Shown: positions 53,473-64,000 of the stretch, one piece after another
Layout of the letters: every line of letters starts with the position of its first letter
Position numbering within the stretch: the first letter of the stretch is position 1
NCBI GenBank assembly: GCA_963693365.1
Contig: CAVNZM010000009.1
Span: forward strand, 4,650,001 to 4,714,000
Origin: Amoebidium appalachense
Taxonomy: Eukaryota > Ichthyosporea
Direction of reading: 5' to 3'
Length of the DNA stretch: 64,000 bases
Position numbers and translations under genes: made by a program
Notes under the pieces: generated by a model
Seen by the model: only the letters and a program-made list of their open reading frames with translations
The model's database searches: none
Told to the model about the DNA's origin: nothing

Positions 53473-55490
53473 TCATCGGGCATTATCAGCCTCAGAAATA
53501 AAGGGGAAAGGGATTTCATAGAAGTAGATGTCATACTTGAATCCCTGAGCATACAGCGAAAGACTTTTCCTTTTTAGATTAGCAAAAAACTCGCTTCAGT
53601 ATCCCATTTGATTCCCCATGATATCAATACATTATCTATACGGCTTCATACTTACTAACTGACCTTCGGGGTTCTTCTCCCAATACCTTCGAGATGCCTT
53701 CCAAAATGACATAATTCGAAAAAGCAAAGAAAAAGACCCCCCCCCCCCCCCCAACACACGCACACACGCGCGCGCGCACACACACACAAAAAAGGGTGTT
53801 AGGGGGGGGGGGGGGGGGGGGGGGGGGGCAAAATTCACACAGACATTCTTCTCGACAGCAGCATCCTCTGCACCGACCACCTTCTCATACCCGAACTCGA
53901 ACTGGTGGCATTTTTCGGCGGCGTTTCAGATTGGCCGCTTTCCGGGGGGGGTCGCACACTCCTCCTCTGAAATTTTCACGTTGCCAACCGTCATATTCGG
54001 GTCACGCTTCCTCCTAGCCGACCTCCGCTTCTCCAAGTTTGCAATGACAGATCCCCCGAATTTCGTGGGTGTAGATGCCAGTGTTGGCGCTGACGTCCCC
54101 AGGATGTTTGCATCTGCGTCTTTTTGTCTTCGTTTTTCCATATTTGCGAATAGAGCACCCCCGAATTTGGTGGGAGTAGATGACAACGTTGGTGCCGAGG
54201 TTCCGAGGATATTTATGTCTGCGTCGGAGGAGGGTGGTTCGTGTGCCTGTGAAATTTGTATCCCCTGAGATCTTTTGTGGTGAATAAACGACGTGGGTAC
54301 CGGTGCAGAAGTGGACATCCAACCCACCGACGAGATACTTTTGGGAGAAGAAATGAAATTTGGGGTCACGTTGGGGTTTAGGAGGTGTGCGGCCAGGCGA
54401 GTGTTGTTTCTGTTTGATGGAAAACCCGCTGCCTTTGAAAGATGCCTGCAAAAGACGAACAACCTCGTTAATTGGCAGATTTTGCTTACAGCCCTTAGCA
54501 AGTTTGGCAGTGAGAGAGGTAGAGTATGTGTGCGCACAAGCACACGTGTTTATGGTATCGGTGGTTTGGGAGGGCGGGGGGGGGGGGGGGGGGGGGGGGG
54601 GGGATTGCAAGAAGTGAGCGACAAAAAAAAGCAAAACTTTGGCAATATGTTCCGGAACAGCAGCTCAACCATACATCTCCCCTCTCTCTGACTCTTTTCT
54701 GCTGCTCCGCTGCTAATTTTCTTCGTCCCTTCAGTGATGACATTTCTGGCATAGTCCTTGTTGCATAGTCCTTGTTTTATGGGGGGGGAGGGGATGAGCA
54801 CGAGTACATGTGCGGACAGGGTTCGCTATATTTTTGTGTGCCAAAAGCTGGGCACCATATCTGAGGGTTAGCTCCCTTTCAGTGTCTGCGTCGTTGGTGC
54901 CGCTGAGTTCGGATGGGCAAAGCCCAGTTGAGCAAACGGTGGGTAAAAAGGAGAGAGAGAAAACAACATATACAGAGGGAGGTATAAACTAAAACATGAA
55001 ATGTTAGAAACAACATTCTGTAAGGTTGAGGAAAGAACGCAGAAAAGGGTCAGTCGATCCCTCCTCAGGAACCATTCAACGACATGGATATTTTACAGGG
55101 CAAGGGCCGCACCACCCACCTGTGCATGTCGGCCACCAAATCCTCAATGATGTCCTCATTCACCGTGAAGTGCGCCGACCGCCACCAGGTCACATACAGG
55201 GCGCAGTATTTTTGCAACAGCCGTGAGTCCGTCCTCTTTGCCAACCCCAGATACTTGCCCAGTTTCTTCGGAGCATGCACTTCGCCATTGATAAAACTAA
55301 GAACCTTTTCCGTGCTGACCCCGTACGGTGCGCGCAGTTGTAGCATAACGGAGAGATATGTTACTATTTGCAGTTCGCGGAAGTCTACCAGTAGTAGGTT
55401 TGTGTCTTCCGTATGGATTGAAGGGCGGGCGGACCGTTCGGAAACGGAGCCTAGCCCGGACCAGCCGGAATCTACGACCCCTAGAACCAT
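53473..55490 (-). CDS. unrecognised gene with 35-residue tandem repeats
   Basis: Minus-strand exons: 55490-55120 (ATG, 123 codons, e.g. VDFRELQIVTYLSVMLQLRA, RLLQKYCALYVTWWRSAHF, donor GTGGGT); 54745-54638; 54445 to about 53945 (TTTTGCAG acceptor). These join in phase 2. The third contains two tandem 35-residue repeats (NILGTSAPTLSSTPTKFGG .. ANMEKRR and the A/S-variant), 105 bp apart, then a basic patch SARRKRD. Next comes an 8-C run after which all three frames are possible. Likely later exons: around 53920-53850 (EFGYEKVVGAEDAAVEKN), 53697-53656 (ASRRYWEKNPEGQL, donor GTAAGT) and 53544-53473 (GFKYDIYFYEIPFPF .. TGA), the last two in phase 0. Whether these belong to the same gene depends on the C run. 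No family recognised. Confidence 0.6.
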
Positions 55491-55519
55491 GTTGAACTTC
55501 CGGGCAGGAAAGTGATGGC

Positions 55520-57020
55520 AAGATGTGAAATGAAGACTGTGAGTTCAAGTGACTCTGAAGTAGCTAGATAGCAGGAGAGCAAGCTGCCACACAGCGAAGG
55601 CCGGATATTTGATCTGGTATAATTCTGGAGTATTCAGTAAGCACCTCAGACGGTCACGTACACACTCTTTTTTTGTTTTAACTGTGCCGAGTTGTGGAAA
55701 GACAGAAAACGGGCTTTGCTACTCAATGCTAATTCAGACGACTGGTGGTAATTTACTTTTGGTTGCTGGCTGGCAGTCACGTACGTCGAAAAGGCTGAGT
55801 GAGGAAATAAGACTTTTGCACAATCAAAAAGGATCCCTACCACGCTTACTTCGCACACACTACTAATGCGTGGGGGACAGATGTGATTGCAATATTGTAG
55901 AATCTATGAGCAATGAACATGAACTCGAAATGAAAGCATACCGGAATGACTATGGTCAATAGTGAAGGAAGCGTGCTGTGTGCTAATGGTACAACGTAAG
56001 TATTAGTGGGTCTTATGCTGTTGACTTTCGCTCCCACGTAGGCGTATAAAGGTGAAACAAGGTTGCATCATATGCATGCATGCACACAGTGAATATGTGG
56101 TATCGATGGCGTCCTGTGTGCACTGGTCGCGAATGGTGCGCGAAGGTGAGCCAAAATGGCGCGAGTCAGCCTGAATCTGATGCCTTTTTGGAACTGGTCC
56201 GCGTACAAGATTAAATATTTTAATGTAAATAAAAGTGACATTACTGATTACAGTATATATACACAGATACAAAGGATATGGAGTACCGTGTACCATAAAT
56301 GGTTCTCAATTATACTAAATATTTTTTCAATTTTTCTGTGCTTCTATACCTATACCTAGTTCATGCATTTCGCGGACTCTTATTCCTCTGGGGACGACTG
56401 GAGTGGAGAGTCTTGTATCCGTCACGGTATTGATCTGCATCATCTGCTTTTGTCACGCACGCACCTATTGGATGCAACGGACGGTGAATCCCTTGTCTGA
56501 CAATAACACAATCAGAAAGGATAACTTGGTACCAAATTAGGTCTTGTGAGTACTGGTGACGTTGGTTGTCGTCAGTGCGTCACCCTACGAGATCTAAGCT
56601 GTGACTCGCAATAACGCCAGATGCCATAACTCAAGGTATATACAGTATGCATATCAGCTGTATGATACAGAGCTATCTAGCAGAAATTGAACTCGGTTAT
56701 TGTGCATATATAAAAAGAAAACTGCAACAATATGCTACAAAGCACTAATTTCAGCCGCTGTAGCCGACGAATTCCGATTGGCTAAGAGTAAGGTCAGAAG
56801 ATAGCCAACATGATACGCAAATGTTGTTACAACAATACATGATGTTCAAGTTGTGTGCGAATGACCAGCCTAAATGGAAAGTTTTTAAACTATGTGTGGT
56901 TTACTATCGACATACATATGAAAAACATAATTGCTGAGGATTTTTTACCCTGTTAGGACCATTGGTTGCGAAGTTAGTCGTCAGCTCGCGATGCAGGACA
57001 CCAGTAGGAGTAGTGCTCAC
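55520..57020. other. no supportable gene
   Basis: Moderately AT-rich unique sequence with few simple repeats and no credible exon on either strand. Possible promoter region for the minus-strand gene ending at 53473 and spacer to the F-box gene. Confidence 0.6.
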
Positions 57021-57023
57021 GGG

Positions 57024-57235
57024 GGTTTAGGCTGTTTACTCGAGGCAAAGAGAGACCAGTCTCAGGTATGCTCGGAATATCCCCTGAGCGGTATATCATG
57101 ATCCAGATGTCGGGTGATGACTATATATCAGGGTTTACTTTCTCTATGAAACACCATAAAGAGTAAGAGAAATCAATTAGTTGGGGTTCCCCGTTTTTCT
57201 TTTCTTTTCTTTTCTTTCTTTTTTTTTTTTTTTTG
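57024..57235 (+). repeat. dispersed repeat B, copy 2, with poly(T) tail
   Basis: Same unit as 38397-38600 in the same orientation, ending TTGGGGTTCCCCG and a T-rich tail (TTTTCTTTTC.. then T run), with no G run. Confidence 0.9.
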
Positions 57236-57833
57236 CTCACTGCCACGGTCACATGACATTCCGATGGGTGCTGTTACATCCAATCCAATTCTTGATAAAT
57301 CACTGACAAATGCAAGTGATGTTCGGCCTAAAGCCTAGAAAGTCGTGCGAAGAATACTATGAAAATGACGTGAATTCTAAGTTTCAAACTAAAACTAAAC
57401 TATACTAGACGGCCTTTTGTTGTGCAATGAAGGTTAACCGTTTTCACTTAGAGATCACTTGCACTTAGAGGGACTGCGGAGCTGTCTGCACACCCCACGC
57501 CAGTATACTCTTGCTTGAATCATGAAAACCAACAGCGGAACAAGCATACACGACTCTCTTACCTTGGTCTGCTAATGCTTGAGTTTCCCCACCCCGAGGA
57601 GTTCCCTATTTTTTCTCTCTCCCTCGACACCTTGCCTTAAAATGTTCGTGAAGCTTCATGTTATAAGAATCACGCTTTTCCCTTGCTAATATAGGCAGAG
57701 ATCGCTGCCCTAGTACAACCATCGGGCGCTTGCAAAAAAGCGAACAGATTCAACCTCCTCAAGTCACCTCAAGCACCCAATAATGTAGCACCATACTCAT
57801 CGCCTCAACAACCACTTCCCAAAGACCTCAAAC

Positions 57834-58369
57834 ATGGAACTCCAGCAAGCGAACCAGCCCATGGTAGCAGTGGGTAAGTTTGGAATTTATAGTCTCTTGT
57901 ACCTTTTTCGGGTTCCCTTTGGTTCAACTGTGACGGTGTTCGTGGTTGTGGCGTCTTTCTTTGCGCTATAAGTCTCCCATACCAATGCAGCACATGCGTG
58001 CAAGGGCATTTCTACTCGGTTCGCAGACAGAAGCTCACAGCAATAGGCTGCAAGGATCTTGGTGTTGAGTCGACCCCCAAAGTCTTTCACTGCCCTGCTG
58101 CGTGCCTAGCCTCCTTTTCGTTTCTTTCACGCACACACGAGGCTCATCATCCCGCCTTGCTCTTTCCTTTTGTACCATTGCTTCCGGCTGCCTACTAAGT
58201 GCAGGAAACGAAGTGCTTGCCTGTGGTATTTCCAACTGTATTTTAAACATTGTGTTGTGCACGCAAGGAAAACCGTTGCCCTGTGCAAGATCTTGGCATT
58301 TTCCACGTTACATTCGCTCTTTGTGTTTCCCATGTAGATGATGGAGATCTATTTGAATGTCTTGCCCCC

Positions 58370-58402
<33 letters not shown>

Positions 58403-59914
58403 ACACACACACACCCCCACCCCTCCCACTTCTGCTATCAACTCCCCTACCCTCTTTGCGCCCCCCCCCCACCCTCTCTTTTATATATAAACTTCTCCTT
58501 AGAGACTTTCTGTGCCACCACCTTGCCAGGCAGCAGCTTCTCTGCCGCCAATCAGTGCCCTATCTCACTACAAGTTCCTCTCGTTTGCACCCCCTGCTCT
58601 GAGACTTTCAAGCAGCCATCACACCATTTTTTCTCTCAAAATATCGAAGTCAGTTACGTATTTATCGCCACCGCCTCCCCCTTTTATAGAGCAAACATTC
58701 CACGAGCATGTTGCGCAACGGCATAGTCACCACCTTCCCCCTTTCTTTGGTCTTTCTCCTTCCTTCTGGTTGGGGGCATTATTGTTTCTGTCCCGCATGT
58801 GAAACCAAGAGATTCATGATGCTCTCGATGTGATGTGGTGCTGCGTGACGGCAAATGGTGGATAATGGGCAAGGAAGGAGCAGGAAGGTGTTTTTGGTGG
58901 AGTTGCTTTTGTTGCTGTTGTTGTTGTCTGTGTGTGTGTGTGTGTGTGTGTGAAAGGGGGTGTGAGGGAAGGAGAGGAATAGAGAGAGAAAGAGATAGAG
59001 AGAGGGGTCGTGAGGTGTGTGTGTGCGTGTGTGTGTGCACGTGCACGTGTCTGCATAGAGGTGGTGGTGGTGGTGGTGGTTGGTGGGGGTAAGAGGGGGG
59101 CGAGAGAGGGGTGGGGGGGGGGAGGGGGGACTGAGGGAACGAGGTTCTCCCAGATTAACGGAATGTTTGGGTGGTCATTGGGAGCTTGAGCACAAAAAGG
59201 TCATGTGTTTACGGTGGCACACTTCAACACGTTTACGTCATGACTGTTTGTGTGCAAGTAACATTATTTGGATGGCTTGTATATTTGACTGCTTTGCATC
59301 CCCCCCCCCCCCCCCCCCCCCCCTCTCTCTCTCTCTCCCCCCCCCCCCCCCCCCCCGACACTGATGCTCAGGACGGCTAGCAACACACTTAGAACCCATA
59401 GTGTTCAGTTTCACATGTCTTGTTACACACACGGAATACATGCTGCTGTTCTCTGCTCACGAGTGTGAATCCCTCCTCCATGCCCCCCCCCTCCCCCCCC
59501 CCCCTTTCCCCAGGTGCCCCTCCTCTTCTTCATAGGAGTATACATCCCGTCCTCCCACCCCATCCCCCACTTCACTCCTCCCTCAAGGGGGACAAAAAAA
59601 GAAAAGAAATCAGAAGGCTGAAAGAGTTACAGTAGCGAGATATGAAGTGATATACTAACGAGGGCACACCCACGCACACGCAGCTTTCTAACCCCTTTCT
59701 CCGTTTCTTCTTTAACACAAACCCATTACGCATCCGTTACGTGGCTTGCCCACACACACGCACACATGCACACACACACACACACACTAGGGAGGCACGG
59801 GATAGCGCGCACCCCCCCCACACACAACGCGCACGCACACGCGCACATGCGTGGGCGTGCACACACACACACAAACAAACAAATGCACGCGCGCGCGCGC
59901 GCACACACACATAC

Positions 59915-59947
<33 letters not shown>

Positions 59948-61236
59948 TACACACACACACACAGCCCGGCCTCCTCACTTCCCGCCATCGGGCCCCTTTG
60001 CACGCCTCCCACCTAAGCTAGTTAAACACATTGACTCCTTCCTTTATCCCAAAGATGCCCGTGCTCTTGCAAGCACCTCCCGTTTTTTCCGCGACTACCC
60101 CTTCATCGGCTGCAATGTCTCCATCGAACTCGGGCATTATTACGAATTGGGCTATGGCCTAAGGTCCTCGTGGCATGCCACAAGGACAGCTGGCTACGCC
60201 TAAGCACGGCAAAGGAGACCACGACGATTGTGTTTCGTCATGCCGATGGATTACACGACATACCCGACGGCTACCCCCATATGATCAATGAGGCAACCCC
60301 GGTGCCTGCACACAAGCGGCTCAAGACAAAGGTGCTCATTCTCGAGTTCCCGGAATTCATGTCGAGTGAATATTTGGGTGAAGTCACGTCAATCGTAAGG
60401 GGGCTAGTTGACGGGCCCTCGTTGCATACCCTCCGGTTGGTATTCACGAAGGACACAGAGATTGGCCGCCTTTCCACAAATGACCCCACCGATGATTTCA
60501 TCAGCAACATCCTTTGCATCTGCAACAACGTGTCATCTCTGACGGTGAGAGGGTGTGAACCACTCAGATCCTTTTTGCATAAGGCACAACTGCGCGGCGT
60601 GAGGTTGGATGCTATCACACACCTCAGCTACTCGTCGGGCCACGTTCATTATAGTAGGGAGGTTGAGGACATTTGCAAGCAAGTGCAACTGTGCACAAAC
60701 CTGAGGAGTCTAGAGGTGCGTGGGGGTGGGGGGGTGGGGGGTGGTTTGTGTGTGGTAAGGTGTGTGTGTGGTATGGTGTGTGTGTGTGTGCGCGCGCGCG
60801 CGTGTGTGCGTGTGTGTGTGCGTGTGTGCGCGTGTTTTTGTGTATGTGTATGTTTTTATGTGTGTGTATGCACACGTGTGCATGTGTGTGTGTGTGTGAG
60901 CGTGCGTTCGTGTGCATGTGCGTGTATCGTGGTGGTTTGGAAATGGGGTGTGATTGGTTGTGAATGTGGTTGGGTGAGTGTTGTGGGTGTTGGTGTGGGG
61001 TTGTGTTTGTGGATTGGCCCCTCGGAATAGGTGTCTGTGGGTGTGGATGGATTGACTATGCAAATATGGGAATAGTTGTGTGGGTGTTGGTGGTTGTGGG
61101 TGCGGTGGTGGTATTTGTGGTTGTGTGGTGATTGTGGATGGGTGGATGGGCATGGGGGTGCGCGAGTGTGTGGGTGGGTGAGAAAGGGTGCGGGTGGTTG
61201 GGTGGTTTGATGCGGTTGGGTCGATGGGTGGGTGGG

Positions 61237-61312
<76 letters not shown>

Positions 61313-62680
61313 CCGTGCATATGTGGGTGCGAATATGCGGGTTAATGTGTGTGTGTTTTTTGGTGGGTGCACGGGTGGGTGCATCCCTGATGCCCACATG
61401 TTCTTGGATGCATGCCTGGCAGGCAGGGAGGGGAAACGGAATTGAGGGAATACATCAGCATTAATGCATTGTTGTGATTATGAGTCATTGTGAAGTTGCT
61501 TTTCACACACATGGATATGGGTGCAGGTTTCCCCATGGAATTCCAACAAAATGTTTGACCTTGCGGAGCTTCTCCCCAACATTAGCCCAAAACTCAAAAG
61601 GCTCAAGGTGAACCTCGGCAGTTCCACCCGCACCCGTCTGCCGGCAGGCAACCTCAGCCACCTGTACGTGCTCGCTAAAGCCATCACACAGGGCGCAGCT
61701 GCTGACATTGCGCGGATGATCAGCCTGGAGACCCTGTGGGTGGTGTGCGTGCGTGCACGTGTGTGTGTGCCATTTGTGCGTGTAGATTGTGTGTTTCGTG
61801 TTATTGTTTGGCTGTGTTTGGGCGTAGAATGCACACGTGCTTGTGTGGTTGGCTGCATGTGCGTTCGGTTGCAGGTTATAATCGTATGGCCAGCCTTTGT
61901 CACCCTCTCTACCTTTTCTTCTTTATCTCCCCCCCCTCCCCCCCTCCCCCCCCCCCCCCCCCCCCAAGCAGGCACGCATCCACGCACCCACTAACCCACC
62001 AACCCACCTAGCGTTCGGCGCTCACCCCCGTCCGTCCCCCCCCCCCCCCCCCCCCCCCCCTCCTTTTCCTCCTCCTCCCCTGCCCAAAAATACAAACAAA
62101 CCAAAAATCGCAGGGCACTACCGGGCTTCAACATGTGTACTTGTGTGATCCTCGTCTGGACGTATCCTACCTGCCAGCCAACCGCAACCTTTCCGTTCTT
62201 GCGCTTGTAACCCACCCTGTGACGGGTCTTGAGTCCCTTCTCCCCCAACCCGGGCAGGTGGCCTGGTGCCGGCACCTGAAGCGGGTAAAGATGTGTGGCC
62301 GTCTGGCCGATGACGAAATCGGGCAAGGTCTTGCCTTCCTGGCGCATGCCCCCTGCCTGCGCAAGCTAGTGCTAGTCGGTAGTACCACCTCAGAGTTTAT
62401 CGCTGCCCTGCCCATCCTCTCCGCCGTGCAGGACCTAGCCATAGGGTGGTTCAAAAGCCCCGACAACTTGCTGCAGCCCTTATGCAGCCGATTCCCCTCC
62501 ATCAGGTCTCTGCGCGTGGGAATTTCCAGCGACACTGACACGAAGAAGCGCCTCTTTGGTGGCGTAGCCCGTGTGCCCACCCTCACACACCTGACCATCG
62601 TCCAGCCTTATGATGGAAAACCCACGGACATCGAGGTGTGTGGCCGTGTGTTTGTGTCAATGCTTTTTTTTTTTTTTTTT

Positions 62681-62721
<41 letters not shown>

Positions 62722-63624
62722 AGGGTGGGGAAGAGAAAGGTGAATTCTGGGTACTGTGTGGTGCATATGGGTGTTCTGTCCAACGCCTGTGGGTGTGATG
62801 GCATGTAGGTGTCAGTGGAGGCGGGGGGATGTGTGGATGGATGTGTAGGTGTGTATGTGGGTGGGTTTGGGTGGATGTAAGTGTGTCCCAGATGTGTGTC
62901 TGTGCTTGTAACTGCACGTGTCTGGACCCAACGCATAATATGTGAAGCCCTGTGTGTGTGTGCGTGTGTGTGTGTGTGTGTGTGTGCGTATCTGTGTGTT
63001 TGTGTCTGTGTGTGTGTTTGTGTATGTGTGTGTGTGTGTGTGTGTGTGTTTGTGTATGTGTGTGTGTGTGCTCCCGCCGCATGTGTGTGTGTGTGTAAAA
63101 GTGTGCATGTGTGTCCGTGCTTGCACACGCACCTTGGACGCATGTGCTCATGCCTGAGACCCATTGCCATCTCTAATGTCACAGGTGATGCTCTCTCTTT
63201 GCTCCACTCCAACAGTTACTCCCCCTCTCCTCCCCCCCCCCCCCCTCCCCCTCCCCCTCCCCTCCCCCCTCCTCCCTCTGGCTGGGTACCATCCGCACCG
63301 TCATCTTCGAGCCCGTCCCAAACCCCCCCCCCCCCCCCCCCCTCCCCCCCCCTCCCCCCCCCCTTGCCGGCACCCAATCCCAACACCCTTGCTCTAAGCT
63401 CCAAAGAATCATGGCAGTGCCGGACAAAAATGGATAGATTGCATGTGGGTTGCTGCGTATGTGCGCCAATGTGAATGTTCAGCTAAAGCGTCTTCAGGTG
63501 TGTGTGTGTTGAGGGGAGAGGGGGGGGGGGGGGGGGGGGGGGGGGTCTGGTTCAAATTTTTTGTTTGCAGGACCTCGAGAGTGTGGACACTGGGAGAGTG
63601 ACGGTCAAGTTCGTCTATAAATAG
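57834..63624 (+). CDS. F-box / leucine-rich-repeat type protein
   Basis: Exons: 57834-57873 (ATG; donor GTAAGT), possibly 58338-58358, 59965-60715, 61527-61739, 62114-62635, 63571-63624 (TAG); junctions from 60715 on are all phase 0. The 59965 exon opens with an F-box-like motif (LPPKLVKHIDSFLYPKDARA, LASTSRFF). The body has LRR-like strands: TLRLVF, SSLTVRGCEPL, LRSLE, LKRLKVNLGS, LRKLVLVGS, IRSLRVGISS, LTHLTIVQP. F-box proteins link substrates to SCF ubiquitin ligases through SKP1, and LRRs usually hold the substrate. Between ~60150 and 60163 the frame changes by one base with no room for an intron: a sequencing slip or disabling mutation. Introns are largely (GT)n, (CA)n, C/G and T/G runs. 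The domain call is by motif, not profile. Confidence 0.7.
59743..59964. repeat. (CA)n-rich intron end
   Basis: CA repeats with CGCG interruptions run into the acceptor ACACACAG at 59964. Confidence 0.9.
60720..61312. repeat. (GT)n/(GGT)n intron of F-box gene
   Basis: Starts at donor GTGCGTGGGGGTGG; almost entirely G/T on the plus strand, with a pure (GT)n of about 70 bp at 61241-61310. Confidence 0.9.
62636..63570. repeat. last F-box gene intron: T27/G30, (GT)n, C runs
   Basis: Donor GTGTGTGG; T run 62664-62690 then G run 62691-62720, (GT)n 62951-63070, C-rich 63230-63275 and 63325-63363, G run 63520-63545, acceptor TTTGTTTGCAG. Confidence 0.9.
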
Positions 63625-64000
63625 TGGGCCATGTAACGTCCATTATATGACAACATGACCTGATGTGTGTTTGCTATAATCCTTTTGGTTCTGTTTCGTT
63701 TCCAGTCAGATATGATAATCATTGTATCGTACGTCATTATTGCTCTAATGTGCATAATGGTCAGATACACTCATGATCTGGTAGAAGGTAGGAGCATGCG
63801 TGAATGTGCCCGTGCACACTATCGGATGTGCATTCCAATGAATGACTGATCGGAGGGAGTGTCATTGTGATATGCACTGCCATAATGCAACTAATAGCAA
63901 CAGTTGATGTTGATGTGAATGAGTGAATGACACCTTGTATTACGTAAGGAGCTCCCGTTATATATATAGCCGTAATCATTTTTTTTCAGCCATTGCTATC
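63625..64000. other. 3' flank of F-box gene; no firm feature
   Basis: A hydrophobic open segment (IIIVSYVIIALMCIMVRY) follows TTTCCAG at about 63705 and precedes GTAGGA at 63787, so it could be an exon of a following gene. There is no other support. Confidence 0.3.

Noticed and set aside
55084-55515. Plus-strand ORF of 143 codons
   Set aside because: The minus-strand frame over the same region has better protein character and joins in phase with the next exons.

Overview
The window is nuclear DNA from a eukaryote, most likely a protist or alga. Genes are split into many short exons with GT-AG introns, TATA and CCAAT promoter motifs are visible, and there are LTR retrotransposons and a PIF/Harbinger-type DNA element. 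No bacterial operon structure is present. The species cannot be named from the sequence. Most of the window is simple sequence: (GT)n/(CA)n arrays, long C or G runs, (CCCA)n and (GA)n. These give long open frames on both strands that are not genes.

Layout. 0-8 kb: microsatellites with small minus-strand gene ends at 3.8-4.4, 5.3-6.5 and 8.0 kb. 11.75-23.07 kb: a complete 12-exon minus-strand gene for an RMND1/RMD1 (DUF155) mitochondrial protein, the best-supported host gene; exons are 30-175 nt and introns are filled with microsatellite, G/C runs and copies of a dispersed repeat. 24.5-25.1 kb: a small plus-strand candidate gene behind a TATA box. 26.3-26.6 kb: a frameshifted C2H2 zinc-finger gene (minus). 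28.9 kb: an orphan plus-strand terminal exon. 29.8-36.6 kb: an unrecognised plus-strand multi-exon gene. 38.4-51.5 kb: a mobile-element cluster. 52.2-55.5 kb: two unrecognised minus-strand genes, one with 35-residue tandem repeats. 57.8-63.6 kb: a plus-strand F-box/leucine-rich-repeat type gene.

The mobile-element cluster centres on a full-length Ty3/gypsy chromovirus (40093-49350). It has near-identical TG..CA LTRs, a GCGCA target duplication, gag with a CCHC knuckle, protease, reverse transcriptase/RNase H, integrase and a C-terminal chromodomain. A 1.5 kb piece of pol is tandemly duplicated. The element and a 480 bp solo LTR (49393-49872, duplication GAGTC) are both inserted in one short open reading frame that lies behind a CCAAT/TATA promoter; an inverted, rearranged copy of that locus lies at 50.1-50.36 kb. 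A PIF/Harbinger-like element with TAA duplications follows at 50525-51484.

Points of most interest: (1) the primer-binding site of the chromovirus matches the complement of the 5' end, not the 3' end, of a tRNA-Ala, suggesting priming by a tRNA fragment; (2) a dispersed ~120-150 bp repeat family always ends in a poly(C) run; (3) C-run/A-run composites have one fixed polarity; (4) splice donors and acceptors are often part of (GT)n and (CA)n arrays that could pair across the intron. How the host genes might work together cannot be inferred; they look unrelated.
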